Shown here in pieces: positions 25,591 through 38,100 of a DNA stretch of 64,000 nt; position 1 is the first letter of the stretch; each line of letters opens with the position of its first letter. Under the pieces are notes generated by a model that was not told where the DNA came from, did no database searches, and saw nothing but the letters and a program-made list of their open reading frames with translations. A program made the position numbers and the translations under genes. Source of the DNA: Multifurca ochricompacta (Eukaryota; Basidiomycota; Agaricomycetes; Russulales; Russulaceae); assembly GCA_022496185.1 (NCBI GenBank), contig WTXG01000114.1, forward strand, positions 53,399 through 117,398, given 5' to 3'.

Positions 25591-26384
25591 CGTTCGTTCG
25601 TTGGTTTGTATGTGTGTCTGTGTTGTTATGTGCTCAGGATAATATAAAGAAGTTTGTTCTTTTTATTTTCTTCCCTCTCGAGCGTATGTGTATGTGTATG
25701 TGTATGTGTGTGTGGTGGTGGGGGGATCCTGGGGTTTTAGCGAGATATAATTAAAATTTCCTGTTCCTGCAAGGGGTTGTATAGGCAGAGAAGGGAGGGG
25801 GGGAAGAGAGATGAAGTAGGGGGAAGGAGGGTGTTTAGAGTTTAATCCCGACGTCGAGTCGGTTGGGATTTAGATGGGATGATGAATTTGACTAGAATGA
25901 AGGAGCAAAACCCGTATTTATGATTGTTAGGATTGCAACTGCAACTAGACAAGGACCAGCGGAGCCTGCCGGTCTAGGGCGAGTGTGGAGGAGGGACAAA
26001 GAGGGAGACGATGAGGACGATGAGAACGATGAATGAGGAGGGTAGAAGAAAAGAAAAGAAAAGAGGAAGAGGGAAGGAAGAAGAGGGAACAAGGTGAACT
26101 GGCCCTGTGCAAAACAAAACAAACAAAATAAAATAATAAAATAAAATAAAATAAAATAAAAAATAAACAATAAAATATTTATTAATTAGTTAAGCGAGAG
26201 GAGGACACACAAACTCCGACTCTCTCTTCCAGTCCAGTTCAGTCCAGTCCAGTCCAGTCAAAACATGCTTCACTTTTTGACTTTTAAACTAAACAAAACA
26301 CAGTACAAAGGTTACAACTTACAAAATCATCAGCTACTTCTATTCAATCCTTTTGTTCAATTACCTTTTTTTATAAAAAATTTA
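25591..26384. other. Intergenic, promoter side of VTS1
   Basis: Contains a (TGTATG)n block near 25685-25712, purine-rich sequence around 26040-26090 and an A-rich (AATAA)n block near 26130-26170. A short (AGTCC)n run lies at 26233-26258. No gene recognised. Confidence 0.6.
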
Positions 26385-28094
26385 TCAAGGCAATTGCGCC
26401 AGTCCTTCCTTGATGTACTCCTCAAACATGGGCTTGTACGTCTGGTGCCATCTACTCATCGCAGGTCTGCCCTCGACGATATCCCCCGCTGACCAGAGAA
26501 TACGCAATTGGTCCACCTCGCGCCTTGTCTCGTTGTCCGGAACGAGTATGTAAAAGTCGCCCGAGCGTACCCGATCTAGCATGTATTGCACCGTCTCTAA
26601 CGCCGTCCACGCACCCGCCGGCTTTTCGTCGATGTTGTCCTGATCGGCCTCGCCAGCAGTCAGGCCAGTCCATGTCCATCCCGGTCTATGGCATCCATGT
26701 GAACGAAATGAATGGTTATCCCGCGAGGAAAGGCACTGAGAAAACTCACATGAAGAGATGAGCAGTCACGTTCACGTGAGGGAGCTCGCGGAGTTCATGG
26801 GACAAGCTTTCTGTAAGGCTCTTGATGGCCGCTTTGGATGCGTTATACGCGGGATTACCACTGTGGCTACTGCTTAGTGACAAATATGATAAGAAAAATA
26901 AATACCACGCACGGGGGATTCGTGATACCCTGCTTAGATCCTGTGTTGATGATAACAGACTGGTTCTCCTGATAGAGCATAGTCTATAGCAAAAACAAGC
27001 GACTCATCTCAGTACAAAACATAAACGGGCACCCCCTCACACACAAAAAAAACATACCGGGACGAATGTGTGTTGCACGTTCAACACCCTTTCCAACCCG
27101 CGCGGGGGGGGGGAGGGAGGGGGTACCAGAGGAAGTCAAAAAAAAAAGAAAAGAAAAGAGGTCGTTCTCAAAAACGCGCACCCGAACAGATTGACGTTCA
27201 TAAGCTTCTTCCACTTGTCCAAGCTCCCGAACGAATTACTCTTCACGCCAATCGCGGCATTGTTAAGCAACACGGCGACCTGTTTTTAAGAGGGGGGGGG
27301 AAGAAAATTCATGACGATAACGATGATAAATATCCTCCCTCGGGGCATGATTCTAGACGCGTACCTCACCCCAAGCCTCATAAACGCGATCGCGTAATCG
27401 CAAGACCTCATCCAATTCACTGACGTCCGTAGGTACAGCAAGTACGTTCGTCTCACCATACGTACTGCTCAATTCCTCGGCGAGTAAAGCGAGAGCTTGG
27501 GCGTCGATATCCGCAATGGCAACTTTGAGCCCGAGTCTAAAAAAAGTAATGGGTTAACATATCCCTTTTACGGTGACAGTTTGAGAGAGAGACGTGTGGA
27601 CGTGAGATTATTGTATTGGGAAGGAAGAGCGCGCGCGCACTACTTGGTGGATAATGGGTGGGATTCATCTCTCATGTCATGTCATGATTATAACCACGCG
27701 TGTTCAATTGGGGAGGAGGAAGGTCCGAGCGCTTGGGTTCTGGCTTCGGAGCATGCAGAGACAAAGAACAGGAAGAGAGAAAGATGATCCGAGAGCGCTC
27801 AGTCGCACACACACACACCCACCCCCCTTCGTCCCTGACAAACACTTTCTCCCCCACACACCAGCCCACCATAAAATAAAAAAACGAAAACGAAAAAAAA
27901 AGGACTCACTTTGCCAACTCCCTCGCGGCTGCACGTCCGATCCCACTAGCAGCACCGGTGATGACGGCAACGCGACCTTGATGTATAACTGGGTGCAAAT
28001 CACTGTCGATTGGGGATATGAGCGACTCGACTCGGAACGGGGTCATCGGTGGACGTAAAGGCGAAGGTCCTCGATCTGACATCGGCGGTGGCAT
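26385..28094 (-). CDS. NAD(P)-dependent short-chain dehydrogenase/reductase
   Basis: Classical-type SDR oxidoreductase of about 325 residues; the substrate cannot be told. Seven exons (28094-27910, 27536-27365, 27279-27182, 27088-27058, 26983-26913, 26869-26750, 26685-26385) join in phase. The N-terminal nucleotide-binding motif is AVITGAASGIGRAAARELAK (TGxxxGIG, about residue 45). An acidic residue follows strand 2 (VAIADID), suggesting NAD(H). Then come NNAAIG, the catalytic-serine region NTGSKQGITNPP and the catalytic YNASK, followed by SLTESLSHELRE and IPGWTWTGLT. A roughly 40-residue Pro-rich extension precedes the Rossmann fold and may hold a leader or be a mis-set start. The unusually short exon of 31 bases (27058-27088) is supported by phase and by its VLNVQHTFVP sequence. 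The gene lies in tandem with VTS1 and the lipase, but no shared pathway is evident. Confidence 0.9.
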
Positions 28095-28955
28095 CTTTCT
28101 CAGAAAAACAAAATTAAAAAAATTAAAAAAATTAAAAGGTGTGGGAGTAGCGGGGGGGGGGGGGGGGGGAAGTGGGTTTTTTATTTTTTTTATTTATTTT
28201 ATTTTTATTTTTCTAGAAGAAGAGTTAGGATTGATTGTGGATTGAAGAAGGGAAGGGAGGAGGTAGTAAGATCATCACATTCGTTATGTGTATATGTATA
28301 TTCGGGTTTATATATTATCTATCATTAATCCCGTACATGTGCATGTGGCTACCCAATCCCTAATCTAATCCGAGAATAACACATACACACACGCACCCAT
28401 ATTACAATTACAATTCGGTAGGGGTTGGGGAGGGTAACGTGTGGGAGAGGAGTGGGAGGGGGGGGGGTAACACACAAGCCCGCGCGGAGCGAGAGCGAAT
28501 CGCCGAAAAGTCGCGCTTGTTACACCTCCTTCCCCTTCTTCTCTTCCCCTTCTTCCTTCTTCCATCTTCCCCAGCTCAGCTAAAAAGCCTGGGACCTATC
28601 TCTCAGTCGTTCATTTTTGATTTGATTGATTGATGATGATTCGAATAATCTAGGCACTCTCCTCTTTATATTTATTTTAATTAGGGTGTACACGTAGGGC
28701 AAGGGGCTTACATCTCGCCTCTTTAAAGTGAGGTAAAGAAACTAAATAAAAAAAAGGCCCCAGGGATACGTGTACGTACTGACGACGGCAAAGGCCCTCT
28801 CAACAGCAGCAGCGGCAACAACTCCCCCCGCCTTTCCCCCCCTCCCTCTCACCCCATTAACATTGGAAAGCCCTATCTCCGAGAGTCCATATCTACGCTT
28901 TACAGAATCTACTATTTGTAATGCCAAGAAAACCCCTCTCACGAATTGCTACTAC
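28095..28955. other. Intergenic between SDR and lipase genes
   Basis: Has an 18-G run at 28152-28169 and (ATTTT)-like runs just after it. It includes the promoter of the SDR gene and the 3' flank of the lipase gene. No gene recognised. Confidence 0.6.
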
Positions 28956-31107
28956 CTACAGACCTTCGTCATACAACTTCCGCGCAAGCGCAACATACAA
29001 CCGCTCTAAATCACCCTTCGATTCGAGATCCCCTCTCGGCTTGTGCGGCGATGTCAACGAAGGCGACGACGGTGATGATGATGATGATGATGGTGGCGAC
29101 GATGACGACGAAGACGTGACCATAGCGGCGTGACCACTTTCACCACCACTACCACCACCACCGCCGCCGCTATTTGTGCCAGCGAACGAAAACGCATTGC
29201 GCGACGCGACGGGTACCTGCTCCACAAGCCAATCAAATACCGCCGACAATCGATCCGTCGAAGATTTGATCCCTTCATCCTCCTTCTCCCGACTCAACCC
29301 ACCATCACCATCACCATCACACTACCACTCAATAAACGTTTCTCCTCCTTCTCCTTCTCCGCGCGGGACTCAACTGAGCGCCCAAACGCTCGCGTGATGC
29401 GTCCCCAATCCGCCTGTCCCCAAGCTTCTCCGACCACGGCAGGAAGGTCAATGTCAAACTCAATACCGCTCGCCCCTCTAACGTCCAATGATCCGCGCCT
29501 TCGAGCGTACCGAGGAATTCTCCCCATTGTGCACTCTGCACGCTCACCAGTCCATCGTTACCTCCCTCTCCCTGTGCTGCACTGTCGAGAACGAGTTTAG
29601 GTAGCCAGAGCGGATGCCAGATGTTAATCGCGCCCATTCTCCCCGCCACACTAAAATACCGTACTCGTTTATCATCCGGCGTGCGTGGGTTAAACACTTT
29701 GGTCAGGTAAGATGTCGTCAAGTTCGCGTATGCTGGCGAATCGAACATGCCGAGCAGGAAGGTTGTGAATGAGGACGGTAAGGAGGCGAACGAGAGCGTG
29801 GACGACGAGGGTGATAGAGACGTTTCTTTCTCTCCATTTACAAGAGATGTCTCTACTGATGCTGCGACTAGTGCGGCTGGTGCGACATCTATCGCATGCA
29901 TCGACTCGACAGTGGAGATGGCAGCAGACCCCCACTTCTCTTCTTCGAGTCGCCGACGACCCAAACCAAGATATTCCTAGATCGCAATTTATACGTTAGA
30001 GAGCGCAAAACCAACCACCACTGTCATGACACCACACAGAACGCACCTTGCACCAATCCATAAACGGACTACCCCGGTGTGGCGTAGCGATGGTCGTCAG
30101 AGACAGTGGGGTGTACTCCATAGGTTTGAGATGCGTGATGAGATGACGACAGTCGAGCCCGCCCATCGAGTGGGCCATAAAGTTGATTCCGCGTCCAAGA
30201 GCTTTGACTTGTAAGAATCGGTCGAGTTGCTCAGCGCGCGATGCGATCGAGCCTGTGCCCGGTACGGCGGTCACGATGACCTCTGCGCCGACGGTTTTGC
30301 GGAGGATGTTGAGAACGCTCGACCAGTAGTGCATCCGTAAACTCGATGGTCCCAAAACATCAAAACCGTACAACCCTGAGATATTTTGAGTGTGTGTGAG
30401 TTGGCTTTTCCAACGCGCGAACGCAGCCTGCGATCAGTGGGAAGGAACGCACCATGACAGAGAACGATGGGGTAACGCGGTGGGCGGAGAGGATCGTAAA
30501 GCACAGGGTTTTGCATCAATTTATGAATCGGGTCTAGGTTCTCGTGCTGGTCCCTACTACTACTGTTGCTGTTATTACGACCATTCGCTGACGGTCCTGG
30601 GGATTGGAAGTCTTGCGAAGGCGGACAAGAATGGTTGGGATCCGAATTGTGATTATGTCCGCTCTCCTCCCTTCTCGTCGAGTCATTGGACTGTTGCACG
30701 TAGTTGATAGATCTGGGCGCAGGGTTGAAGAGAGAGAGGCGTGTAGGCCAACGGAACCAAGGTAAGGACAGTCTCCCCGACGCTATGCGCAAAAAAAAGA
30801 AGGGGGGAAAGGTTTGAGTAGGGGCGCCAGGAAGTGCGAACGCGCATACAACCCCCTCCTACATACCTTGTAGAATCCCACCCAAGCCGTTCTCCATGAT
30901 CGTCCTCAATGGTACGTGTCCTATAGGTTCTGGCCGTCCATCATCCCAAAGGGCTTTACCGACCCATTGAGGTACCAGTTCAGGAGGATCAGGGTCAGAT
31001 GATCGAGAAGGTAAGAGGTAGTGATGGGTGATAGATAGAGAGGATAGGACGTTCACGACTCTGCGCACAAAGAGAGCGACGGGGACAGGGAGCCATATGT
31101 TGCTCAT
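28956..31107 (-). CDS. Alpha/beta-hydrolase, triacylglycerol lipase-like, two frame breaks
   Basis: Probable lipase/esterase. Exons 31107-30867, 30782-30453, 30375-30047 and 29976-28956 give about 640 residues after two one-base corrections in the last exon. Motifs: oxyanion strand PIVLCHGLYGFD, nucleophile elbow MAHSMGGLDCRHL (Ser near residue 260), then TTIATPHRGSPFMDW. The likely acid/base region is GGNDGLVSVQSAQWGEFLG followed by GADHW. This order fits the fungal homologues of the larger bacterial lipases. The N-terminus MSNIWLPVPVALFVRRVV is hydrophobic and could anchor or export the protein. The frame breaks at about 29480 (between HWTL and RGASGIEFD) and about 29296 (after a VMVM run encoded by a GTGATG repeat). 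Each needs one added base. The tail is Gly/Ser-rich and ends LYVALARKLYDEGL-stop. Substrate unknown. Confidence 0.85.
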
Positions 31108-31365
31108 CTTCCATCTGCAAAAACAAAAAAAAAGATGAAGTGGGTGCAAAAGAGAGTAAGAACAAAATTGTCTCTTTTTTTTTTTATCGCTTCAGAAAGT
31201 GAGTTGAATGGTGGATGATGAACAAGAGATGGTTCGCATTCGCGTCCGAGCGAGTTTCAAAAAAGTTTAGTTTAGTTTAGTTTAGTTTTATTATTTGGTT
31301 GAGCGTGACAATGTCACTTCAATTAAAACTTGTTAGAGCTAACACAAAACAAAAATTATTTGGTA

Positions 31366-32124
31366 TCATCCACATCCACATATCTTCCTAGACGTTCGTG
31401 TTCGTGAATAATGAAGGAGATTTCGCCGCCATACTAAAAAATAGACAAGCCCAATGATGGTGGCAGCGTCTGTCCATTTCGGACGCCGAAACAGATAGAT
31501 AGAAAGACATCCTCGGACAGTAACTCTAGAGGGGTTGTCGGGAATCTGGTCGAGTCGAGGCCCAACGTTGGCTATTACCATATCCTGAAGGGTGGGGGAG
31601 GGGGGGGGGGGTTATCCCACTATTGCCGGACTTTAGGCGGCAAGCGTATACCAACAATCCGAATAGGTGTTCACGAAACATGGTACGATCATTCATTTAT
31701 TCCACAAACCTGAAGTCCAAGGTGATTGTAAATGCATTGCGTGGCAATAACCAACCAGGACACTCGCAAATATAAAATTTGAAAAAAAGAGTTACTTACA
31801 GCATCTTCGTAGACGTTGTCCAAGGATCATGACCAGTTCTGCTGGCAGGAAGATATGGTCATCCTTCTGCCCCACGATCATCCGAACGTTCGGGGATGAA
31901 GGCTGGGCATACCTCGTCGTCTACTTTTCACGCAGTCCGTGAGCCACCCTCTTACCCCGAAAATCCGGGTCGTCGTAACAGACAAGAAAAAGGTGTTCCA
32001 AAAATATAGGGGGAAAATAGTCTCCTCCTCCAGAATGTGTATGGGAAGGCACGTGTACGTGGACGTGAACACGCATATCGGCCGAGTCGGAGGTAAACAG
32101 GCAAAGTAGGTAAGACCACATCAA
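31366..32124 (-). CDS. Possible two-exon hypothetical gene, uncertain
   Basis: Two segments look protein-like but are not recognised. The downstream one (31581-31366, preceded by a CTTCAG acceptor) reads DMVIANVGPRLDQIP and ends after a hydrophobic patch, ATIIGLVYFLVWRR. The upstream one (32124-31800) includes YFPPIFLEHLFLVCYDDPDF and, past an in-frame TAG at 31921, VRMIVGQKDDHIFLPAELVM. A donor near 31803 (GTAAGT) could join the two. The internal stop means either a missed intron, a one-base error or a pseudogene. No function is proposed. Confidence 0.3.
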
Positions 32125-35100
32125 GTTCGATGTATGTCAGATAACCAATTAAGACCTAGATGGGGCAAAGTGGTTGGTACGTTTCTGCAGTGGATGCACT
32201 GCGAATGATAATGTCAATGTTACACAACAGCAACAACAACAACAACAAAAAAGAAAGAAAACACATCGGTGCGGAAACCACGATGCGGTACTAGGGCGGG
32301 TGGAAGCTGGAATATTACACACTTTCGATGTGTTGATGTGAGGCAACCAACAGAGAAAGGTTGGGAAAAAGAACAGACAATTTGAATGGCACAATGGATA
32401 GATTTTTGATACATGCACACAACAAAGAAGAGATGCAGCAGTTATGATGGGCGCTGTCAGTGAGAATTGATGGAAACCGTTTATTGAGAGCGAGTGCCGA
32501 AAGACGACAACCACTGAAAAGCCGATTCTTCGAATAGAACACTGGTGTCAATCATCCCGGGATTTCACATGAGAGACTGAGAGAGAGAAGGGCCAGTTCT
32601 CAAGAGCGTTTCGTAAACACTTTCATTTTCTGGAAGCAACGGTAACGGATGGTTGCAAGGGAATAGCTTAACTTCTATATCGCGAATCGCGAGGCCAGCA
32701 GATAAGAAGCCCAGGATTTGATATCGAGAATCGATATTCGCGAACAACGATAGGTACCGTTACTCTAGTTACTGGAAGGGAGAGAAGTAACGTAGTTGTA
32801 CCAAAAGGAGGGGGGGGGGGATTCCTAGGTGACGATTCTTCGAGACGACGGCTCAGAACGCCCTTGTGGCGAAGTGCACACATACCACACGCCTTGCTGA
32901 AGATTGAACCGGGTTTCGAAAGTATTCCTAGTGCGCGTCGCAGGGTTACAAGTGAGTACAGGTGCCGCTACCGATTGTCCCAGATCTGAGCCAGTTTTAC
33001 CAATCTTTTTTGTTGGCGGAGACAGCGTAAACACCGTTCAGCTTGGATGCACGCACGTGAGTAGCCTAAGGTTGACTTTTTCTAAGTGTTCGTGATGCGT
33101 TCTCAACTCGGTAGGTCAGATTAACAAAAGTCCTGAACATCTGCGGCCATGCCACGACTCTGATGGCAGTGGGTTCCGTGAGAGGCGGATCAGGCCAAGT
33201 CTGCTCTCAAGGCTCACACGGCTGTGGGAAACACATTCCGCCACGGCCATCCTCGTGTGGCTCTCGTTGGACCCACGTACCCACACCTACAACGCATGGT
33301 CCTTAGCCCCTCTCAACGACCCTGGTAGATCGGTACTACCTGGTGATTGTTACCGAGAAGGATACACACTTCCCGAGGCTGTTCCCTCAATGCTGCGTTG
33401 TCTCGGTACCACTTCCAGGGGGGGGGGGGCACACCGATGAGCACCCAAAATACATCCGAATTCGTTCCGAGTCCCTTCCGATCTCCCTACTCTTTCTTAC
33501 TCAACCGCCTCCTCATGGATCCAGTCCCGAACCCCTCAAGTCTCAGTGACCAAGCAGCCTTGCAACTTCTTCTTCTTGCACTATGCCAACTCTGTGTGTC
33601 TTCCGATCAGGGTTCAAGGCATTCAGCAACAGTTGGTGCTCCGAGGTCAAGGCGCCCATGCGTGCCGCAGTCCCGCGCTCTGCACTATCCGTACCGCATC
33701 ACCCTCCATCCGCGAGAATCATTCCTGCTGTCGCCCGTTTATTGGTGACCCAGCCCCCTCGAGTTCGGAAGTTGAACTCCCGGTGGATGGACCGTCTATT
33801 GTTTTGCAAGTTTGTTTTTTATTTTTTTAGGACATTCGCCCCCTGACTGGCCCCGCGCGCATTTGGTCTGATCCCCTCAAAACCAGATATGTCTTTTTGG
33901 AAATGGCACAGACGGGGGTCACTTGCCCCCGGCCGTTGGACAGCGCATAGCCCAGAGTTGAACAGCGCCCCCCCCCCCCCTCCCCGCCAAAAACCAAAAC
34001 TTTTCGGAACCGGAACCAAATGTGTTCTGTTTCAGAGTCGTGATGCTGCAACATCGCGTCACACCGATCATTGCTTTTATAACTTTGGATCGTACGATTC
34101 ACTTGTTTTAAGACGAATGTGTCCTAGACTAGATCTACAAGGCTCACAAAGTGGAGTTGATGTGAAATGTGGCGCAGTGTTTTTCTTATTCTCTCTCGCA
34201 CACCTCCTGCCGCCGGCCTCCTTCCAGACACCTTCTCTCGTGGCTACTCGGCCTCCTTCTGAAGGAACTAGTTGTGATCCTGGGAAATCCAAGGGGTTTT
34301 CGGCGACTTGTCTCGGTTATGATGACGAACCTGTACCCATCTTAGGAAACGCTGTGTACAGTTTTTAACCTCCACGACTGGACGACTTTTATTATTATCA
34401 TTATTAACACTTAGATGACCCACCCTCTTCCGCTATCCCCCGCGTAGCTCACCTTTTCAAATAAATAATCAATGACGACATGACATCCGCCATATAAGCA
34501 CCTCTCGGGATCGCAGCCCAAACATCCGTCCCCGGTTTCGGGGCGCCGAATGGCCAGGCCCTCCCGCCCCTCTCCCCGTTATTCTGGCCCCGTTCAGGTG
34601 CGGTTCTCGCACGCACATTGACTGCGATCCAGTTTTAACTTTAGAGGGATGGATGAATGACTCCGTCACAGACAGCGAACCAAAAGATCCGCACGCACAC
34701 AGACCGCCACTAAGCCACGTGACCATCACCTCTCTACTACGGCTGCAACTTGGACTAGCTTAGCTTAGTGTGACATGAACTGTACTGCTGGGTGCCCTCC
34801 CCCTCCCCCCTCTCTCTCTCTCTCCTTCTCGGTATCTGGCTTCGTCCGGATACCATTCATAACTGCGGTTGCTTCTGTGCTGTATGACACCACTATGAGG
34901 TTTAAATGACCCGATCGCGCGGCTCCATTCTTGAAGCTCCAAAACCTTGGGGGGGGGGGAATCAATCTTGGGTGTTTTTTTTTGTTGAAACGTTCGGTTC
35001 GGGACCAAACCTTTTCGGCGGGGGGGGCGTGGGTTTAGGTGGGTGTGTGTGGGGGAGGGGGTTGGATCGGGGACGTTAGTGGTTTAACCTACAATGGCGA

Positions 35101-38100
35101 TTGCAACACCTTTTGCACGCACGCACACACGCACGCATGCATGCAACGGGCCGATATGTTCGTTGAGCCCAGCCCTTAGCTCGCTCAACCCACCCACATC
35201 CATCTTCGACTCGATATGGATTTTTTGAGTCATAGTAATTCCTTAAACTTTCCAACTGTTCCCGATTCTTAATCCCCTATCTTCTGCACAGGAAGCTTGC
35301 CGTGTTGACAGACGAGGGGGGGGGGAGGGGACCCCTACAACAAACAGCCTGTCCTGGTCCTAAGGCCCAATTTTTTTTATTTTTCCCCCTTTTTTCTCCT
35401 CTGGAATCGGACCTTGACCTTGCACGAAGCACCGGCATGAATATCGAAGGATTTAGTGTGTGTCACAGAATACTAATATCCCCCCCCCTCTCTCTTCCCC
35501 CAATCAATCAGATGAAGTTAGCAGATTACTTCTTCGCTTCCTTCTCTCATTCTTTGATCTTTCAACCCCTAGGCCCATGAGCCCACCGTAATAATAATAA
35601 GTAATGATTATAATATACACGAAATGATGATGGTGATCCCCTCGTGCATGCATGCACGCCTTTTTTGTGACATTATTATGGGGCTGTGTAAAAAAGAAAA
35701 AACGAGGAGAGAGAGAGGTGTCGGAATCAAATCAGTACAGTACCCTAATCGTAGGCACCACCAAGATCTATCTGTCTGTCTGCCTTGATCTTAACTGGCT
35801 TATATTGAACCACCAAACTGTCGCTCCTTTTTCCCTTTTTTCTTTAAAAAGAAGAAAAAACGTTTATCAGGTTTTTTCAAGCACGTTTTTTTAATATGTG
35901 TAGTTCAAACGGTAACATCCCGGGGCGTTGGTGTGCTTTTTTTTTCTTTCTAAGAACGCTTTGTAAATGGTAGTTAATGGGTAGTGGTGGTGATGGTGTA
36001 ATGTTTCCCATGGAGCGGAATGGACTGCATCCGTAGTGTGCGCGGGTTGTTGCTGCTGCTGTCATTTTATTCCATCATCCATCTCATGTCCGGCACTCCG
36101 CCAACACCGGGGGGGGAGGAGGGAAGGTCCATCTCGTTATGTAATATTATATATGTCACGTGTCATGGTAACCGCCGAGGTGTTGGGGGGGGGAGGGAAG
36201 CGTGTTGTTGGAGAAAGGCTAGTGGTGGCTAAGTTAGCATGCATAAATATCAGTAGATCAGTGGTGTGGTAAAAGAGTAGATGGTTTTACGTTACACCTT
36301 TCAAACCACGCGTTGTGCAAAACTGGGATGATGATGATGATAACAAGAGGATGACACCAGGTTTATTTGTTTGTTTGTTTGTTATTTTCATAACATTCTG
36401 TTCCGTTCGTTCCGCCGAGTCGCGTCACGCAATTAATGAGGCTAAGTAATTTATGGATAGTTGAGGAAACCCCCCCCCCTCCCCCCCTCAACCCCGGCAA
36501 CGTATCGATACATGGTTAGAATAATAAGAGGGACTGGGGGGGGGGGAACCCCTAAATTACCATCACATCAACAACACCTGTCGAACTGGGTTCAACGACC
36601 AGTATCTATAAAATAAAATAAAATCTGATTCGTACTTTGCCTCACTCAGGCTAGTGGCTAAGTTGACAAAGTGGACTTTTGTCTTGTTCTTTTTGTTCTT
36701 GTTGATCCCCCCCCTTTTTTTTTTTATACAAAGGTCGGTCTGTTTGGATTGGATTCGTTCTAGCCTCTGGTTTGACTGACTGCGGGTTACCCCCCGCCCC
36801 CCTAAACCGCCTAATTTCCCAGTGAATGAACCAAAAAAAACCAAAAACGAGAGCACTAACTTGTATACGTTTTTACGTTTTTGACAGAAAGGGCGGCGCC
36901 GGCAATATAATTCAAGTTCCTTAACCACTAAACTAGAATTATTTCCCCGTGCTGTGCTTAGGAGGGGGTTTCCTCTTCTGGCTCAAGTGTCTGCCTTTTC
37001 AAAAAAAAAAAAAAGAAAAAGACCCCCCCTCGAGTCATTCACATTTTTTGTTCTGTTTTATTTTTATTTTTATTTTTATTTTTAATTGATGAATTGAATT
37101 GACTCGAGCCCGGCTCAGTAGCAGTATCAGCTTTTTATATTTTTATTTTTGACGCCGTAGCCGGCGTTTGTTTGGGTTTGGGTAGACACAAGTCTTTGGT
37201 CTTGTTAATTTCTATCATTGGATTTAGTTTAATAATGGAGAAATAAAAAAATAAAATAAAGTCCAAAAGTTACGTACAGGGTCGGGTGTTGCGAGACACG
37301 AGGTTGCACTCTCTCGGTGCGGTGCGGACGTTCTGAATTTCCGGTATCCTCGGCCGGCTATAAGTGTTGATTAGTAGTTGTATTGATTAGCAGCGCGCGG
37401 CGCGCGTATGAGGCCGAGTCGAGTCGAGCCGAGTCCTGGATCAAAGAACGTGTTTCACATCATAATCCATATATTTTACTTTACTTACTAGTACTAGAGA
37501 TGTTCAACCCCCCCCCCTCCTCCCCCTGGAGAGAAAACATTAGCACCGACGATTAAAGTAAGAAGTAGTACACTCATGCCCATGGAACACTTTTAATTAT
37601 TTTTTTTTGTGTGTTTGATTGGTGTGATTCCAAAGGGCATATTATAATACTAGTAGCTATATGACTCCACCACGCTCAAATTTCACACCAACTTGGGTAA
37701 TTTAAAGTAAGGCCACGTCGACCTGACGCAGCCTCTCCCCCATGTGGATATGATGGAAATGATCTTTTCCGGGTCCGCGTCAGCTAGGGGGCTGGACTGG
37801 AGCATTTTTGGGATCTCAGGTCGTCCCGCCGGTCTCCATATGGATATGGAACCACGTAGCCGTATGGTGCAAAGCGTGACAGCGTTGCCCTTACGAATGT
37901 TCTTGTGACTGAGGATATCCCCTTGATCCGAACGAGGTGATACAAGGGAATGCCAAGGCTAAGGCAAGACCAATCTCTCCCCCCCACCCTCCCCCCCCCT
38001 CCCTCTTCCATCCAAATCGAACGGGAAAAGGTAAGGGATATCCACAGCCGCTCAATTCGATCCAATTCGCGACATCTCTCTTTCTCTCTCTCTCTCTCTC

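Noticed and set aside
33255..34368. Several 60-160-codon frames on the plus strand
   Set aside because: Overlapping frames of similar length, built on C/G runs, with no recognisable domain.
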